This document shows, piece after piece, positions 1 through 9,873 of a stretch of DNA of 64,000 nt. The stretch comes from Drosophila persimilis. Taxonomy: Eukaryota > Arthropoda > Insecta > Diptera > Drosophilidae. A program made the translations under genes and the position numbers. The DNA lies in the NCBI RefSeq assembly GCF_003286085.1, contig NW_020825317.1, positions 3,968,001 through 4,032,000 on the forward strand. Direction: 5' to 3'. The notes under the pieces were generated by a model. The model had not been told where the DNA came from. It searched no databases and saw only the letters and a list, made by a program, of their open reading frames with translations. Each line of letters starts with the position of its first letter. Position 1 is the stretch's first letter.

Positions 1-175
1 GCGACTCCACGGGCATCACGTACTTGTGAAATTCCGCCTCGACCATACCCGTTTTCAGATTGACCAAAATGGCTGGGAACTCAATTATCTCCGACAATCT
101 AAATTGTTGAGCCGGTTGATTTTCCCAGCAGGTGGCCTCGAAGTCCACGGATATGGCATAAGTAAAAGGATGCAT
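1..175 (-). CDS. Snipper/ERI-1-like 3'-5' exonuclease, partial (U1)
   Basis: Only codons 1 to 58 lie in the window; the rest is beyond the left edge. The start codon is at 173-175. The piece includes exonuclease motif I (DFEAT, residues 11-15, with the two metal-binding acidic residues). At the protein level it matches the other copies, so its missing C-terminal half cannot be assigned to the His or Tyr class. Confidence 0.8.
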   Translation of the reverse strand, partial: MHPFTYAISVDFEATCWENQPAQQFRLSEIIEFPAILVNLKTGMVEAEFHKYVMPVES

Positions 176-644
176 TGTAAACTTCTTGGATTTGCGTGAA
201 TTCTTTAACTTTCTTTAACTGGATCTGGACGAGCTCCTTTCAGGAATATTCTCTGATGTATTAGCCCAGTTGCTTTGTACACTTTTATGAAGGCCGACTT
301 TGTTTGTGCAATTCCAATTGAATTATTTTTCTTTGTAATGTAATATGCTGTCGCTTTTTTGCCAGTGCTTGCTGTTTTTGCTGAGTAACGATAACTTTTG
401 ACCTATCATTGCAATTTTTGCATTTATTCGATATCTATCGATTTTTAATAAAATGCAACTTTGTAGTACAATTGTCAGTCGGTAAATAAAGCGCAGTGAA
501 AAGAAAAGTTTAGTGCCTTTAACGAAAAGGAACGTTGTGAGGCGCAGCTACGGCCGCGATTTTAAATTTATACCCTAGCAATTAGTGCGAGTGAAAAACA
601 CATAGTATAGTGAGTGTGAGTGAGACGGCATATGTTGATGTTGA
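176..644. other. 5' flank of the exonuclease gene (all units)
   Basis: About 470 bp between the start codon and the MITE, with no further ORF. It is AT-rich and repeated almost unchanged at 9401-9869, 24127-24595, 30109-30500, 39581-40050, 48922-49391 and 57596-58065. It is the likely 5'UTR and promoter region. U4 lacks its last 70 bp. Confidence 0.5.
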
Positions 645-648
645 TTAA

Positions 649-880
649 CCCTTAACAGGACCGTGGGGTTTACAATTTTAAAATAAAATGATTTTACTGA
701 TACAGAAATATTTAAATTTTGTGCAGCCATTAATAATTTTGCTTCAAAATTTTTAGTAATATTAAAATGTTCTTTTACATAATATATAAATATTGCTTAT
801 AATTCTTTGTGTTTTTTTTTTATGCTATTTATATAATCTAATATGCAATATGTAATTTTTTTGAGGTTGGAACATAAGGG
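649..880. mobile_element. piggyBac-like MITE (U1)
   Basis: A 232-bp, AT-rich, non-coding element flanked by TTAA on both sides (645-648 and 881-884). The ends are CCCTTA... and ...TAAGGG, an inverted pair. TTAA duplication with a CCCT/AGGG end is the mark of piggyBac-type DNA transposons. Confidence 0.7.
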
Positions 881-1042
881 TTAACAACATATCAAAAAAT
901 TCGTCCATGAATAGTGTTGTGTTGCTCATGAGTAACGTTTACCCAACAATATCCGCATCAACAAGCAAGCATGCACTGACGATAAGGGACAACACGAACG
1001 AGCTTCGGCTCTTGATGAGTCCGCCGTGTACAATTTCATCCT

Positions 1043-1281
1043 GCCCTACAATAAGTCAGTGCATACTGCACGATGAAGAGTGTGTGTGAGAGTGAGATAG
1101 ATAGAGAGAGAGGGAGAGAGGGGGAGAGAGATAATGAAAATGAGTAAGCGCGTGAACGGCGTTGCGTAGCCATTGAAAATTAATATTTTCATTCCGGCGT
1201 AATAATAATCATTATCCGATCTGATCCAGATTTCCAGATTATTCTGGCTAGTTAGTTTTCTCGTATCTTCTGTTTATGCTC
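1043..1281. mobile_element. Diverged DINE-like piece with GA-rich run (U1)
   Basis: This resembles the 5' third of the HINEs: the stretches around TAAGTCAGT, GCGTAGCC, GATCTGATCCAGATT and TAGTTTTCTCGTATCT occur in the same order. The AG-rich part, which is short in the HINE, is expanded here to about 50 bp of GAGAGA/GGGAGA (near 1082-1132). Confidence 0.55.
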
Positions 1282-1289
1282 CAAACCTC

Positions 1290-2190
1290 AATTGTAACGA
1301 ACCTAAACGGGTCTACAACACCGACCCCAACGCGAATTCCGACTAAGAACACTTAACAACATTTAAGACACCACATCCCCCACTTTTTCACTCGCCGCCA
1401 AGAGAATACCCCATAAAGTGACGACTAATAATACCCGGTCACGCGGATCCTCCACTCCGGTCCGAGCAACCGATCAGGTGCAGTCTTCCAGGTTCATCAA
1501 CCGCGAAGACGATGACACACCTAGGAAGACCACGACGAGCACCAACGGACCCTAAGTCGGAGTGGAATAAACCAGGTCAACCCACAAGCGCCAAATCGGC
1601 AAAATCCGAGCTCCGAGTCTAGACGTTACCCCGCAGAGTAACTCGGACTCACCAAAAACATAATAACAAACGAAGAAACGAATAAAAGCCAAACCAAGTT
1701 TTTAAATAATACGAACAGCGTAGGTCATTACAAAGGGTCGAGGCTCTGGCACTATTCCACTCTACGTCCCTAAGCACCGTTCGACGCACACCACAAGTGA
1801 CTCTCGACCAGGCCCCGCTTCAATCTCTTTGCCACAGGCCAACCACAACGCCTCCGTTAAGGTTCCATCCATCTATAAAATTCTTGTGGATTGACCTTGG
1901 ACGTAACTGAGCTTACCTCAGCCGGAAATAGGTCCATCACACAATTATATTTCAAACGACGAGATTCTAAAAGAACATTAAGCCCAAAGAGCAGTCGACA
2001 TTTTTCAAATACACTCGCCAAGTCGATGGCAAAGCTACACCCACTGGAGAAATCCAGCTTATTTTGTACCTCTATAACTTACCAGGAATAATTCAAATTA
2101 CATGGCACACCGCTTGTGTCAAATAATGTATCCATTACCCTATGAGATGCAAAAATTTCAAAAATATTGGTCATACAGCAAAATACTAAA
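1290..2190 (+). mobile_element. LINE D: degraded ORF1 (gag-like) of a Jockey/I-type LINE (U1)
   Basis: The plus strand, read across broken frames, gives traces of a LINE ORF1: a DEILKE-like stretch, then VDGKATPTGEIQL, then a zinc-knuckle-like trace near 2125-2185 (YPMRCKN...NIGHTAKY). Order and spacing fit the C-terminal part of insect LINE ORF1 proteins. The copy is too damaged to encode a protein and is the only LINE fragment on the plus strand. Confidence 0.5.
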
Positions 2191-3421
2191 TATCCAGGGC
2201 TTCCCCTGGAGTAGTGCGTAGCCCGCCAGTTACGCATAGCTATGCCATGCGTTGAACTCTACTGAGTCTGTTGAAACAAGTTCTTTTGTCTAGGGCTGGC
2301 CACCATACTACCACTCTATAGAGCATCATTGGTCGTGTGATGGCGGTGTATAGCTTCCGAACTATATACGGGGCCATTCCCTATTTTAGTCCGATTGCTT
2401 TCCTGCATGTATAGAGGTCCACTGTCCACTGTCCACTGTGCACTGTGCATTCTTTACTCTATCCTCTATCCGTTTTAGACGGGTTGACATTTGACGGCCT
2501 GCATTTGTCTGCCCATCTCTAAATCGTCGTGCGATTACTTGTTATGCACCCACAGTTCGTTCACTGCCACGTTCCATAAGAGGGGCGAGAGGACTCCGCC
2601 CTGTGGTCTTCACCCTTCCGAAAGGCATGCCGGGATGCACCCGTGGGAGAATATTCCCTCGTTAATTATTTTGAGCCAATTAATGGTTTTTGGTTGGGCA
2701 GGGATAATGCCATCTGTCCCCGCAGACTTGTATGGTTTGAAGCTTTTGATCGACCAGAAAATGTTCTCCTGGCTTAGCAGGTTCAGGATGGCATTTGAGC
2801 CGACAGAAGACGGCGCGCAGTATATGGGTCTGTTTTTATCGTAGCCAGGGTAGTGAGTATTAAGGAGCAGATTTAGCGACTCATCGCTGGACGTGGTTCA
2901 AGATTGGTCGACATTCTTCAAGTAGCCCAGTCTGGGTGTAGTCTTCGAAAGAACTTACGTCAAGAGGCGCGTTTGGCTTTCGATAGTTCTTTGTTGTAGG
3001 TTGACAGACTGGCCTTGTAATCGGCCCAGTTTTGCTCAACGTTTTCAGCCTTAGCTTTATTGAAGAGTCTCCGGAGCTTTCCGGAGTTCGCCCAGTTTCG
3101 GAGTCTACCATTCAGGTTTCTTCCGGCCTCTGTTCTTGCCAGAGGGGCAGGATTTATCGAGCGCTTTAATGCAGGCGTCGGTGAAGCTCTCCTCCTCAGG
3201 TGGGGACTCAGGGAGAACACGACAAAGGCAGTCAGAGTACCGAGTCCAATTTGTCCGCCTGCGGGTCCGGAATTGAACTGGCTTCGTTAATGAAAAGGAG
3301 AATACAGTTTCCATGTTACTGTGGTCCGAGAAGGAGTGTTTTTCCAGGACGCTCCAGGTAACAATGTTCCCCTCCATCTCATGAGAGGCAAGCGTGTGGT
3401 CCAGGACCTCCTTGTGGTTTT
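2191..3421 (-). mobile_element. LINE A: LOA/R1-type non-LTR fragment (U1)
   Basis: Minus-strand pieces, from high to low coordinates: the end of an APE-type endonuclease (SDHSNMETVF, with the conserved SDH near 3320-3340), a linker, then the start of the reverse transcriptase domain (about 2640-3000) and a C-terminal trace near 2200-2330. The frame is broken several times and much of the RT is missing. The LOA or R1 group is judged from the endonuclease-RT linker style. Confidence 0.65.
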
Positions 3422-4544
3422 TATACCCGATACTCAAAATGAGTATTGGGGTATATTAGATTTGTGGTAAAAAAGGATGTGTGTAACGTCCAGAAGGAAT
3501 CGTTTCCGACCCCATAAAGTATATATATTCTTGAGCAGCATCAATAGCCGAGGCGATTGAGCCATGTCCGTCTGTACGTCTGTCCGTCCGTCCGTCTGTC
3601 CGTCTGCCCGTCCATCCGTCTGTCCGTCCCCTTCAGCGCCTAGTGCTCAAAGACTATAAGAGCTAGAGCAACGATGTTTTGGATTCAGACTTCTGTGATA
3701 TGTCACTGCTACAAGAATATTTCAAAACTTTGCCCCGCCCACTTTCGCCCCCCACAAAGAGCGAAAATCTGTGGCATCCACAATTTCGACGATACGAAAA
3801 AACTAAAAAAAAAAAAAATCGTAGAAGATGACTATATCTTCTAGAGTGCAAAATCTGAACCAGATCGTATAATTATTATAGCCAGAATCAAGAAAACAAT
3901 TTCATTCTTTCTCGCTCTGTCTCTCTCTAACACACAGGTTTCATGGTCGCTTTTGCCAATTGCAGTTCAAGGATCTCAGAACCTATAAGAGCCAGAGCAA
4001 CCAAATTTGGTATCCACACTCCTGTGATATCGGACCTTGACCGTTTCGTGTCCAAATTTCGCCACACCCCCTTCCGCCCCCGCAAAGGACGAAAATCTGG
4101 GGCATCCACAAATCTCAGAGACTATTATTGCTAGAGTAACCAAATTTGGTATCCGCACTTCTGTTAGATCTCACTATAAAACGTATATCTCAAAATTTCG
4201 CCGCACCCCCTTCCGCGCCCACAAAGGACGAAAATCTGTTGCATTCACAATATTACACATTCGAGAAAACTAAAAACGCAGAATCATAGATAATGACCAT
4301 ATCTATCAGATTGCTGAATCTGGATCAGATCGGATCATTTTTGTAGCCAAAAGCAAGAAATCAATTTGCAGTGGCTACGCAGCGCCCGACGTCACGCTCA
4401 GACTGATTTTCTGTCTCTCTCGCACGCACTCTTTGTCGTGTCGTTTAATATTTGCGGCCTCTGCCGGAGGAGAGCCTACTGACTAAGTATCGGGTATAAA
4501 TGTAGAGTTGCGGTGTCCGCAGCAACTCACAACGTTCCCCCTCG
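3422..4544 (-). mobile_element. HINE (DINE-1/mini-me-type Helentron derivative), long form (U1)
   Basis: 1123 bp, in reverse orientation to the copy at 9914. It begins with the TATACCCGATACTC hairpin end and finishes with ...CCCCCTCG. It contains (GTCY)n (about 3566-3630), a TA-run, the mini-me-like core between them, and three degenerate internal repeats around GGGGGCGGAAG. Non-coding. Confidence 0.7.
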
Positions 4545-4899
4545 TTTTTTATGCCTATTATATCTGTATTTTATATTTATAGATGCCATAACTGTAGATA
4601 CGGGGACTGGATCAGCTGAAGTCCAGATTAGGAAGGCTCTACAGCTGCAAAAAAAAAAAAACGTTTCTTCAAAAACAGTACCACTGCGAACCGCAGACCT
4701 TAATTAGTAAATTTTAGAAACTAAAATGAAATATATAATAAAAGAAAAATTTAAATATGAAATGAAATGAAGATTGATAACCTACTTCATGGGTACCCAT
4801 TTCACTAGCTACTACATGGGTACTCATTTCACTAGCTACTAGACGAGTACACATAGCACTTGTTCGGGGGTAAACGATGTGGTATCGCTGGTCCCCATG
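4545..4899. other. A-run-bearing spacer between HINE and LINE B
   Basis: No gene is seen. An A-run near 4650 could be the tail of a short retroposed piece. Near 4786-4860 there are about three degenerate 27-bp direct repeats containing CATTTCACTAGCTACTA. The segment recurs in U4, U5 and U6. Confidence 0.4.
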
Positions 4900-5985
4900 T
4901 CGTAGGACATTGCGGGTAAAAATGGAAATGATGAAAAGCATTGTTAAGGGTTAGTAAAGAAAGTACCCCTGGTCTTTTAGGGAGTGGTGATATCACCACC
5001 TCCGAACTAGTTCCCAGTACTGCTGGGGTACGATGCGCTAATAGCGTCTCCGACTGGCCAGCCACCGCCACACCAATCTGATACAGAACAGAGTCACCAT
5101 CCAGTAGGGTGTGTCTGACGGCCACAATGACCCCACCTTCTCTGCAGCGCTTCGTCTTGGCACAATCTCTGTCCTTACGAAACACCTGGAAAAGGTTAGG
5201 ATCGAAGTATTCGTTGTCGAAAAAGCTTGAATTGAGCCAGGCTTCAAACAAAATGACAACGTCGAAGTCACACGTAGAGGTAGCCAAGCTGACAGCCTGA
5301 GTCTTGGCACCGTCCATCGGCACGGTCACAGAAAGTGGCGGTGCCGTCCTGTTAGTGGCCACGGAAGATGGATCCAGAGGAGGTTCAGGCATATCCCACT
5401 GAACCAAAGGGCCGAGACCCATGCTTGAAACCTGCTTATGTGCCGGAGTCTGAAATAGCAGCACACCATCCTCGTCCAGAAGATTGGGCAGGGAGAGCCA
5501 ATCTAGGTGATGATGCTAAAGAGTGTTCCACATAAGAGTGCACGACGGGCTGCTGACTCTTCGTCAAAAAAGTGCAAGCAGAATATTTTGTGGAGAAGCG
5601 GCGATCATAAAACCAAAGGGGTTTCACTGGGGTTTTTTTTGAAGTGGATGAACCTGGAGCTTTCTGAGTCTGCGTGGACGTCCGCAGTGGCACAGCTGCA
5701 CACAGATTAATTGCCGTCAAATCAGCTTCCTCATCAGGCCTCTGTCTATGCGCGAAACCCTTACCGATACTGGCCAGAATCTATCATCAAAGACCACGGG
5801 GAACCCCAGATAACGCAGATAGATCAGCATCTCGCTTAACCAATTTCACGCAAGAAATTTCCTCCTCCGGCATCTTGAGTTTATCGGCAACAAATTTCAC
5901 CACCGCCTCTGGCCCCGTCGCGGTAGCAAATTTACCAATATGCAGGTATGCCATAACAAATTAGGCAGATTTTTCAAAAGTTTAT
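4900..5985 (-). mobile_element. LINE B: Jockey-superfamily ORF1 end plus endonuclease start (U1)
   Basis: Minus strand, high to low: an ORF1 trace (about 5770-5960, with KLVKRDADLSAL), a broken linker, then the N-terminal half of an APE endonuclease (about 5040-5270, with DFDVVILFEAWLNSSFF and FRKDRD). The acidic residue of the EAW motif, expected at the active site, is present. The fragment is broken between frames and cannot make a full protein. Confidence 0.65.
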
Positions 5986-6084
5986 CTGAACGCAGTGAGA
6001 GCTCACTAATGACTACTTAATTTAAATTAAATTTAATTTAAACTGGAGGTCGGCAGGTATCCAGAGTCCGTATATTACCAACCG

Positions 6085-6560
6085 AGCAACCCGTCGGCCA
6101 TGCATCCCTCGCCATGTAACAGTGTCACCATAGATTGGGGTAATTTCATTGAGAGTTTTCTTTACTCCGCCCGACTACCATTAGCCAGCATCCATGGCAG
6201 AGATATGACCGTGGCAGGACTGTCTCAGCTTTCTTTAGGCTGGGCACCAACACTGCCTCGGTCTTGTGGGGAGCGAGTTCGAGCCCGATCCTCTCCAGCC
6301 ACCGACCCCTGCGGGACGCCTGCAAATATCTCCTATTGCTCCGTGCCAGCCTCGGTACCTGTGTCGAAAGTCTCTAGCGCCCAGCAGGATGCAGCTTCAC
6401 ATCGCCGTGTTAAACACGTTCTTAATGTCCAGCGTGACCATTATGCAGTGCTCCTTACCGCCACGTTTCCATCTAGTGGTGGCTATTCCACCACTCTACC
6501 AACGGAATCAATCGTCGATCTGACCGCAGTGATAGGGCGTGTATGAGGGCTATGCTTATG
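6085..6560 (-). mobile_element. LINE C: R1-type reverse transcriptase fragment (U1)
   Basis: The minus strand shows the RT motif VTLDIKNVFNTA (near 6410-6445) and, in another frame, ERIGLELAPHKTEAVLV (near 6240-6290). Both are typical of R1-clade LINEs. The catalytic YADD-type segment between them is deleted. Confidence 0.6.
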
Positions 6561-6639
6561 CTTATGGTTGAGTATGCGTCGCTTACATATATAATGATAA
6601 ATACTAAAGGGATGATATAAATGAAATAGCTGCAAATGC

Positions 6640-7255
6640 ATTAGACTTATTGACCTCCAGCCATAGCTTATAGAAGTCAATTGATGAACAATTGCAACTT
6701 TTCTGTGGCAAGGTACGTCGGCTCCAGGGTATTAACAAGCCTATTCAAATCACCCCACTCAGCTTCACTTAATTTCATGTATCTTTTGAGGCGCCTTTCG
6801 CAAGAGTCTTCAAATGGTTGCTCAACATAGTGTACGTTGGGTTCCAACGAGCCTATTGAGTCCTGTACAGCCGACAGAACTTTTGCGGCGGTCACTAGGT
6901 CATTACAGGCATTCTTCTCATCTTTACCCTTTACCACTGAAAAATTCTTTTTCTTTTCAGGCACTTCGGATTCTTTGGAATATGAATACTCGTAGAAGCC
7001 CTCAGGAACCGCAGGCGTCGGTCACCAACCGAACAGAGGCCCAGGGTATGGAGCAAGTCTCCCTGTTTCCAACACTTAATCTAAGTGACACTTCACAACT
7101 TGGCTAAGGGATGCAAGCAAATTCCATCTTGAATCCGCATTCTTCTGTAGATGCTCCGACTTGAATAGGGGATTAGATTCAAGGCCAGACTGGAAAATGC
7201 GGCACAGAACATTTCGAAGGAGATAAGTCAAGTCTCTCAATTGCTCCCACTAAAA
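6640..7255 (-). mobile_element. hAT-like transposase fragment (U1)
   Basis: Minus-strand order fits a hAT transposase: an SRWNLLASLSQVV segment (about 7100-7240), then a 95-residue open piece ending LVNTLEPTYLATEKLQ (6677-6964), then in a shifted frame DFYKLWLEV (about 6645-6672). hAT proteins have an RWNS segment, then L-P-ATxxLQ, then a FYxxWL-like motif. The N-terminal BED finger and C-terminal dimerisation domain are not seen. Dead fragment. Confidence 0.55.
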
Positions 7256-7624
7256 ACTCCACTAACATTATCCTACTTAGATATATGTACATATATTCAA
7301 TATTCGCATTGGGCTATATCTAAACTCCAATTCTATGACAATTTGGTTGCCTCGTTTTTCTTAATTTCTCTAACTTAGTTTCGACAAAATATCGAGCTAT
7401 TCTAGCTTTCCCATTTGGGAATTAGTAAGTATGAATAGTAGCAAAATGTATATGCTATAAGGTCATATTCATTGCTATGATTAGATGTACTCGTACATTT
7501 GTAGGTGTTTAGATTCCGATGTAGATGTGGTAGCTGAGATTGCGATGGACATCAAATTGAAATTCATATCAATTGATGTCAAAAGAAATTAGATAAAATA
7601 CATAACAAAAAAAAGAGCATTTTT
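7256..7624. other. Non-coding spacer and first local repeat
   Basis: No gene is seen. It is AT-rich and repeated in U2 to U6 (for example 27974-28341 and 55464-55831). Its last 120 bp are a partial member of the local repeat that continues after the short HINE. Confidence 0.45.
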
Positions 7625-8082
7625 TATACCCCCCCTTCCATAAGGAACCTATAAAGTATATATGTATATTCTTGATCAGCATCAATAGTCGAGGGTCGAT
7701 AGAGCCATGTCTGTCTGTCCGTCCGTCCGTTTGTCCCTCTCTATGAGCACCTAGTGATATGTATTTCAAAATTTCACCCCACCCTCTTCCGCCATCACAA
7801 AGGACGAAGATCTGTGGCATCCACAATTTTGAACAATCATAGAGAATAACCATATCTACCAGATTGCCGAATCTGAATCCGATCGGATTAGTATTATAAC
7901 CGAACAAATCAATTTGCAGTGGCTACGCAGCGCCCGACGACACGTTCTGACTGATTTTCTGTCTCTCTCGCACGCACTCTTTGTCGTGTCGTTCGGTCTG
8001 GCGGAGGAAAGCCATACTGACTAAGCTTCTGGCATAAATGTAGAGTTTCGGTCGCAGCAGCAACTCACAACGTTCCCCCTCG
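7625..8082 (-). mobile_element. Short HINE (U1)
   Basis: 458-bp relative of the long HINE with one internal repeat. It begins TATACCCCC and ends CCCCCTCG, and it splits the local repeat family next to the exonuclease. Confidence 0.65.
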
Positions 8083-8087
8083 TTAGT

Positions 8088-8708
8088 GTTTACCTTTGTG
8101 TTCACATAAGGGACAACTCTTAGCCATCTTCCATGTTATTTGGTGTGGTTTCAGAATTGTAGTGTATTAAATATAATCAAATATATAAATGGCTTTTTTT
8201 GTGTTCTGGCTCATTCTGCTTTGGTGGGATGGCTAATGGCTGCTGGCAGGCGATCGGCTGTCATTGCGTTGCACATCAATTTAATTTCTGTTAAAGAGAT
8301 TTGATAAAATATAAAAAAGAAAACAAGATAATTATTTTGCGTTTACATTTGTGTTCAGATTATGCAAAACTCATAATCATTCTCTACACCCAATAGAATG
8401 AGTGGATTTTTAGTGTTGTGGTTTTCTTGCTGGCTTTTGATATCCAGATGCAGGTGCTGGGGCTTTGCTGCGATGGCGATGCACTTCAAATGTCAAGTCG
8501 TTATTTCTGTCAAAAGAAATTATGTAGATAATAAAAAAACAATAAACTTATTTGGCGTTTACATTTGTGTTTAAATTGGGCCCATCTCTTAGTCAGCATT
8601 AGTGTCCTTGGGTTACTGTGGCGTTGAATATTAAACATAGTCCAAAAAACAAATGGATTATTATGCTCTGGCTGGGGGGCTTTGGCTCTGGCTGGGATGG
8701 CTAATGGC
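8088..8708. repeat. Degenerate local direct repeats 3' of the exonuclease (U1)
   Basis: Three degenerate direct repeats start at 8088, 8339 and 8555, each opening with GTTTAC(A/C)TTTGTGTT. Spacing is 251 and 216 bp. A fourth partial member lies beyond the short HINE at about 7500-7620. They end next to the exonuclease stop codon and may form its 3'UTR and flank. Confidence 0.55.
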
Positions 8709-8728
8709 CGATGGCTGACCGCTTAAGC

Positions 8729-9400
8729 TCAGAAGCCACGGTTCTCGTTGAGCTCCTTATGTGGTGTCAGATCCTTGGTGATCGAAAAGGGGGCTCCATC
8801 ACGAAACATCTTGCAAATGAGACTGCCCAGATTCTTGGCATCATGCATGCCGGAGTGAGCACGTCCCTGGAAGGTCAGCCTCACATGTTCCAGGGCATTG
8901 TTGAAGCTGAAGGGACAATACTTGTACCACTTCTTGTAGATGGCCCTCGCGTCTATCCACTGATTGAAGCAGGTTGGTTTACGTATATTCTTGCGTGCGC
9001 ACTCCTTGGCCAGACAGATTCCAAAGTCCCAGTTCGTCCAGGTGACGAAGAAACAGTTTCCCTGTGGATTGGTCATACTCATCTTTGGTAGCACCAGGTT
9101 GCGGGCGCTCAATTCCTTCTTCAGCCATTCGATAAAGGAATTGAGTGCCGTCTGCAGTGGCACACCCGCCTCCACAGTCTTCTGCTGAATGCCCGTCAGA
9201 CTGGTACAGTATTCGCTCAGCTGCGGCGACTCCACGGGCATCACGTACTTGTGAAACTCCGCCTCGACCATTCCCGTTTTCAGATTGACCAAAATGGCTG
9301 GGAACTCAATTATCTCCGACAATCTAAATTGTTGAGCCGGTTGATTTTCCCAGCAGGTGGCCTCGAAGTCCACGGATATGGCATAAGTAAAAGGATGCAT
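8729..9400 (-). CDS. Snipper/ERI-1-like DEDDh 3'-5' exonuclease (U2 copy)
   Basis: This is a 223-residue single-exon ORF. It belongs to the DEDDh exonucleases of the ERI-1/3'hExo/Snipper type, which trim 3' ends of RNA or DNA with two metal ions; known relatives act on histone mRNA, 5.8S rRNA and small RNAs. Seen here: motif I DFEAT with D11 and E13; the stretch LSEYCTSLTGI around 61-71, typical of the family; motif II WDFG with D125; and motif III with H182 and D187. The protein is essentially only the nuclease domain, with no SAP domain, signal peptide or membrane segment. This copy has MH where U3 has ID at residues 185-186, next to but not at the catalytic positions. Downstream lies the local repeat and the short HINE of U1. 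Whether it is transcribed is unknown. A retrocopy is possible because it has no intron. Confidence 0.8.
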   Translation of the reverse strand: MHPFTYAISVDFEATCWENQPAQQFRLSEIIEFPAILVNLKTGMVEAEFHKYVMPVESPQLSEYCTSLTGIQQKTVEAGVPLQTALNSFIEWLKKELSARNLVLPKMSMTNPQGNCFFVTWTNWDFGICLAKECARKNIRKPTCFNQWIDARAIYKKWYKYCPFSFNNALEHVRLTFQGRAHSGMHDAKNLGSLICKMFRDGAPFSITKDLTPHKELNENRGF

Positions 9401-9873
9401 TGTAAACTTCTTGGATTTGCGTGAATTCTTTAACTTTCTTTAACTGGATCTGGACGAGCTCCTTTCAGGAATATTCTCTGATGTATTAGCCCAGTTGCTT
9501 TGTACACTTTTATGAAGGCCGACTTTGTTTGTGCAATTCCAATTGAATTCTTTTTCTTTGTAATGTAATATGCTGTCGCTTTTTTGCCAGTGCTTGCTGT
9601 TTTTGCTGAGTAACGATAACTTTTGACCTATCATTGCAATTTTTGCATTTATTCGATATCTATCGATTTTTAATAAAATGCAACTTTGTAGTACAATTGT
9701 CAGTCGGTAAATAAAGCGCAGTGAAAAGAAAAGTTTAGTGCCTTTTACGAAAAGGAACGTTGTGAGGCGCAGTCCCGGCCGCGATTTTAAATTTATACCC
9801 TAGCAATTAGTGCGAGTGAAAAACACATAGTATAGTGAGTGTGAGTGAGACGTCATATGTTGATGTTGATTAA

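Larger units (their letters stand above)
1..8728. repeat. Duplicated unit U1 (left end cut by window)
   Basis: This is the first of seven head-to-tail units, recognised because the same ordered set of gene, MITE, LINE, HINE and hAT pieces recurs. It is the longest uninterrupted version: it keeps LINE D, LINE A, the long HINE, complete LINE B, LINE C, hAT and the short HINE. Start-codon spacing of the exonuclease copy to the next unit is 9225 bp. Confidence 0.9.

Noticed and set aside
907-1089. 60-codon plus-strand ORF repeated in every unit
   Set aside because: It runs into the DINE-like GA-rich piece and has no protein-like features.
2423-2460. Short CACTGTCCACTGTG-type tandem repeat
   Set aside because: A minor microsatellite inside LINE A with no sign of function.
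3060-3290. Plus-strand ORFs of 72 to 86 codons over LINE A
   Set aside because: They are shadows of the minus-strand endonuclease and RT linker region.
3566-3640. Regular CCGTCTGT-type repeats, which could suggest a CRISPR-like array
   Set aside because: They are the (GTCY)n microsatellite inside HINEs, with no spacers.
6015-6045. Palindrome-like AATTTAAATTAAATTTAATTT stretch
   Set aside because: A low-complexity A/T run between LINE B and LINE C; no element end or origin signal is seen.
8711-9091. 126-codon plus-strand ORF over the exonuclease, present in all complete copies
   Set aside because: It lies antisense to a clearly recognisable nuclease domain and is kept only because the copies are so similar; it has no family resemblance.
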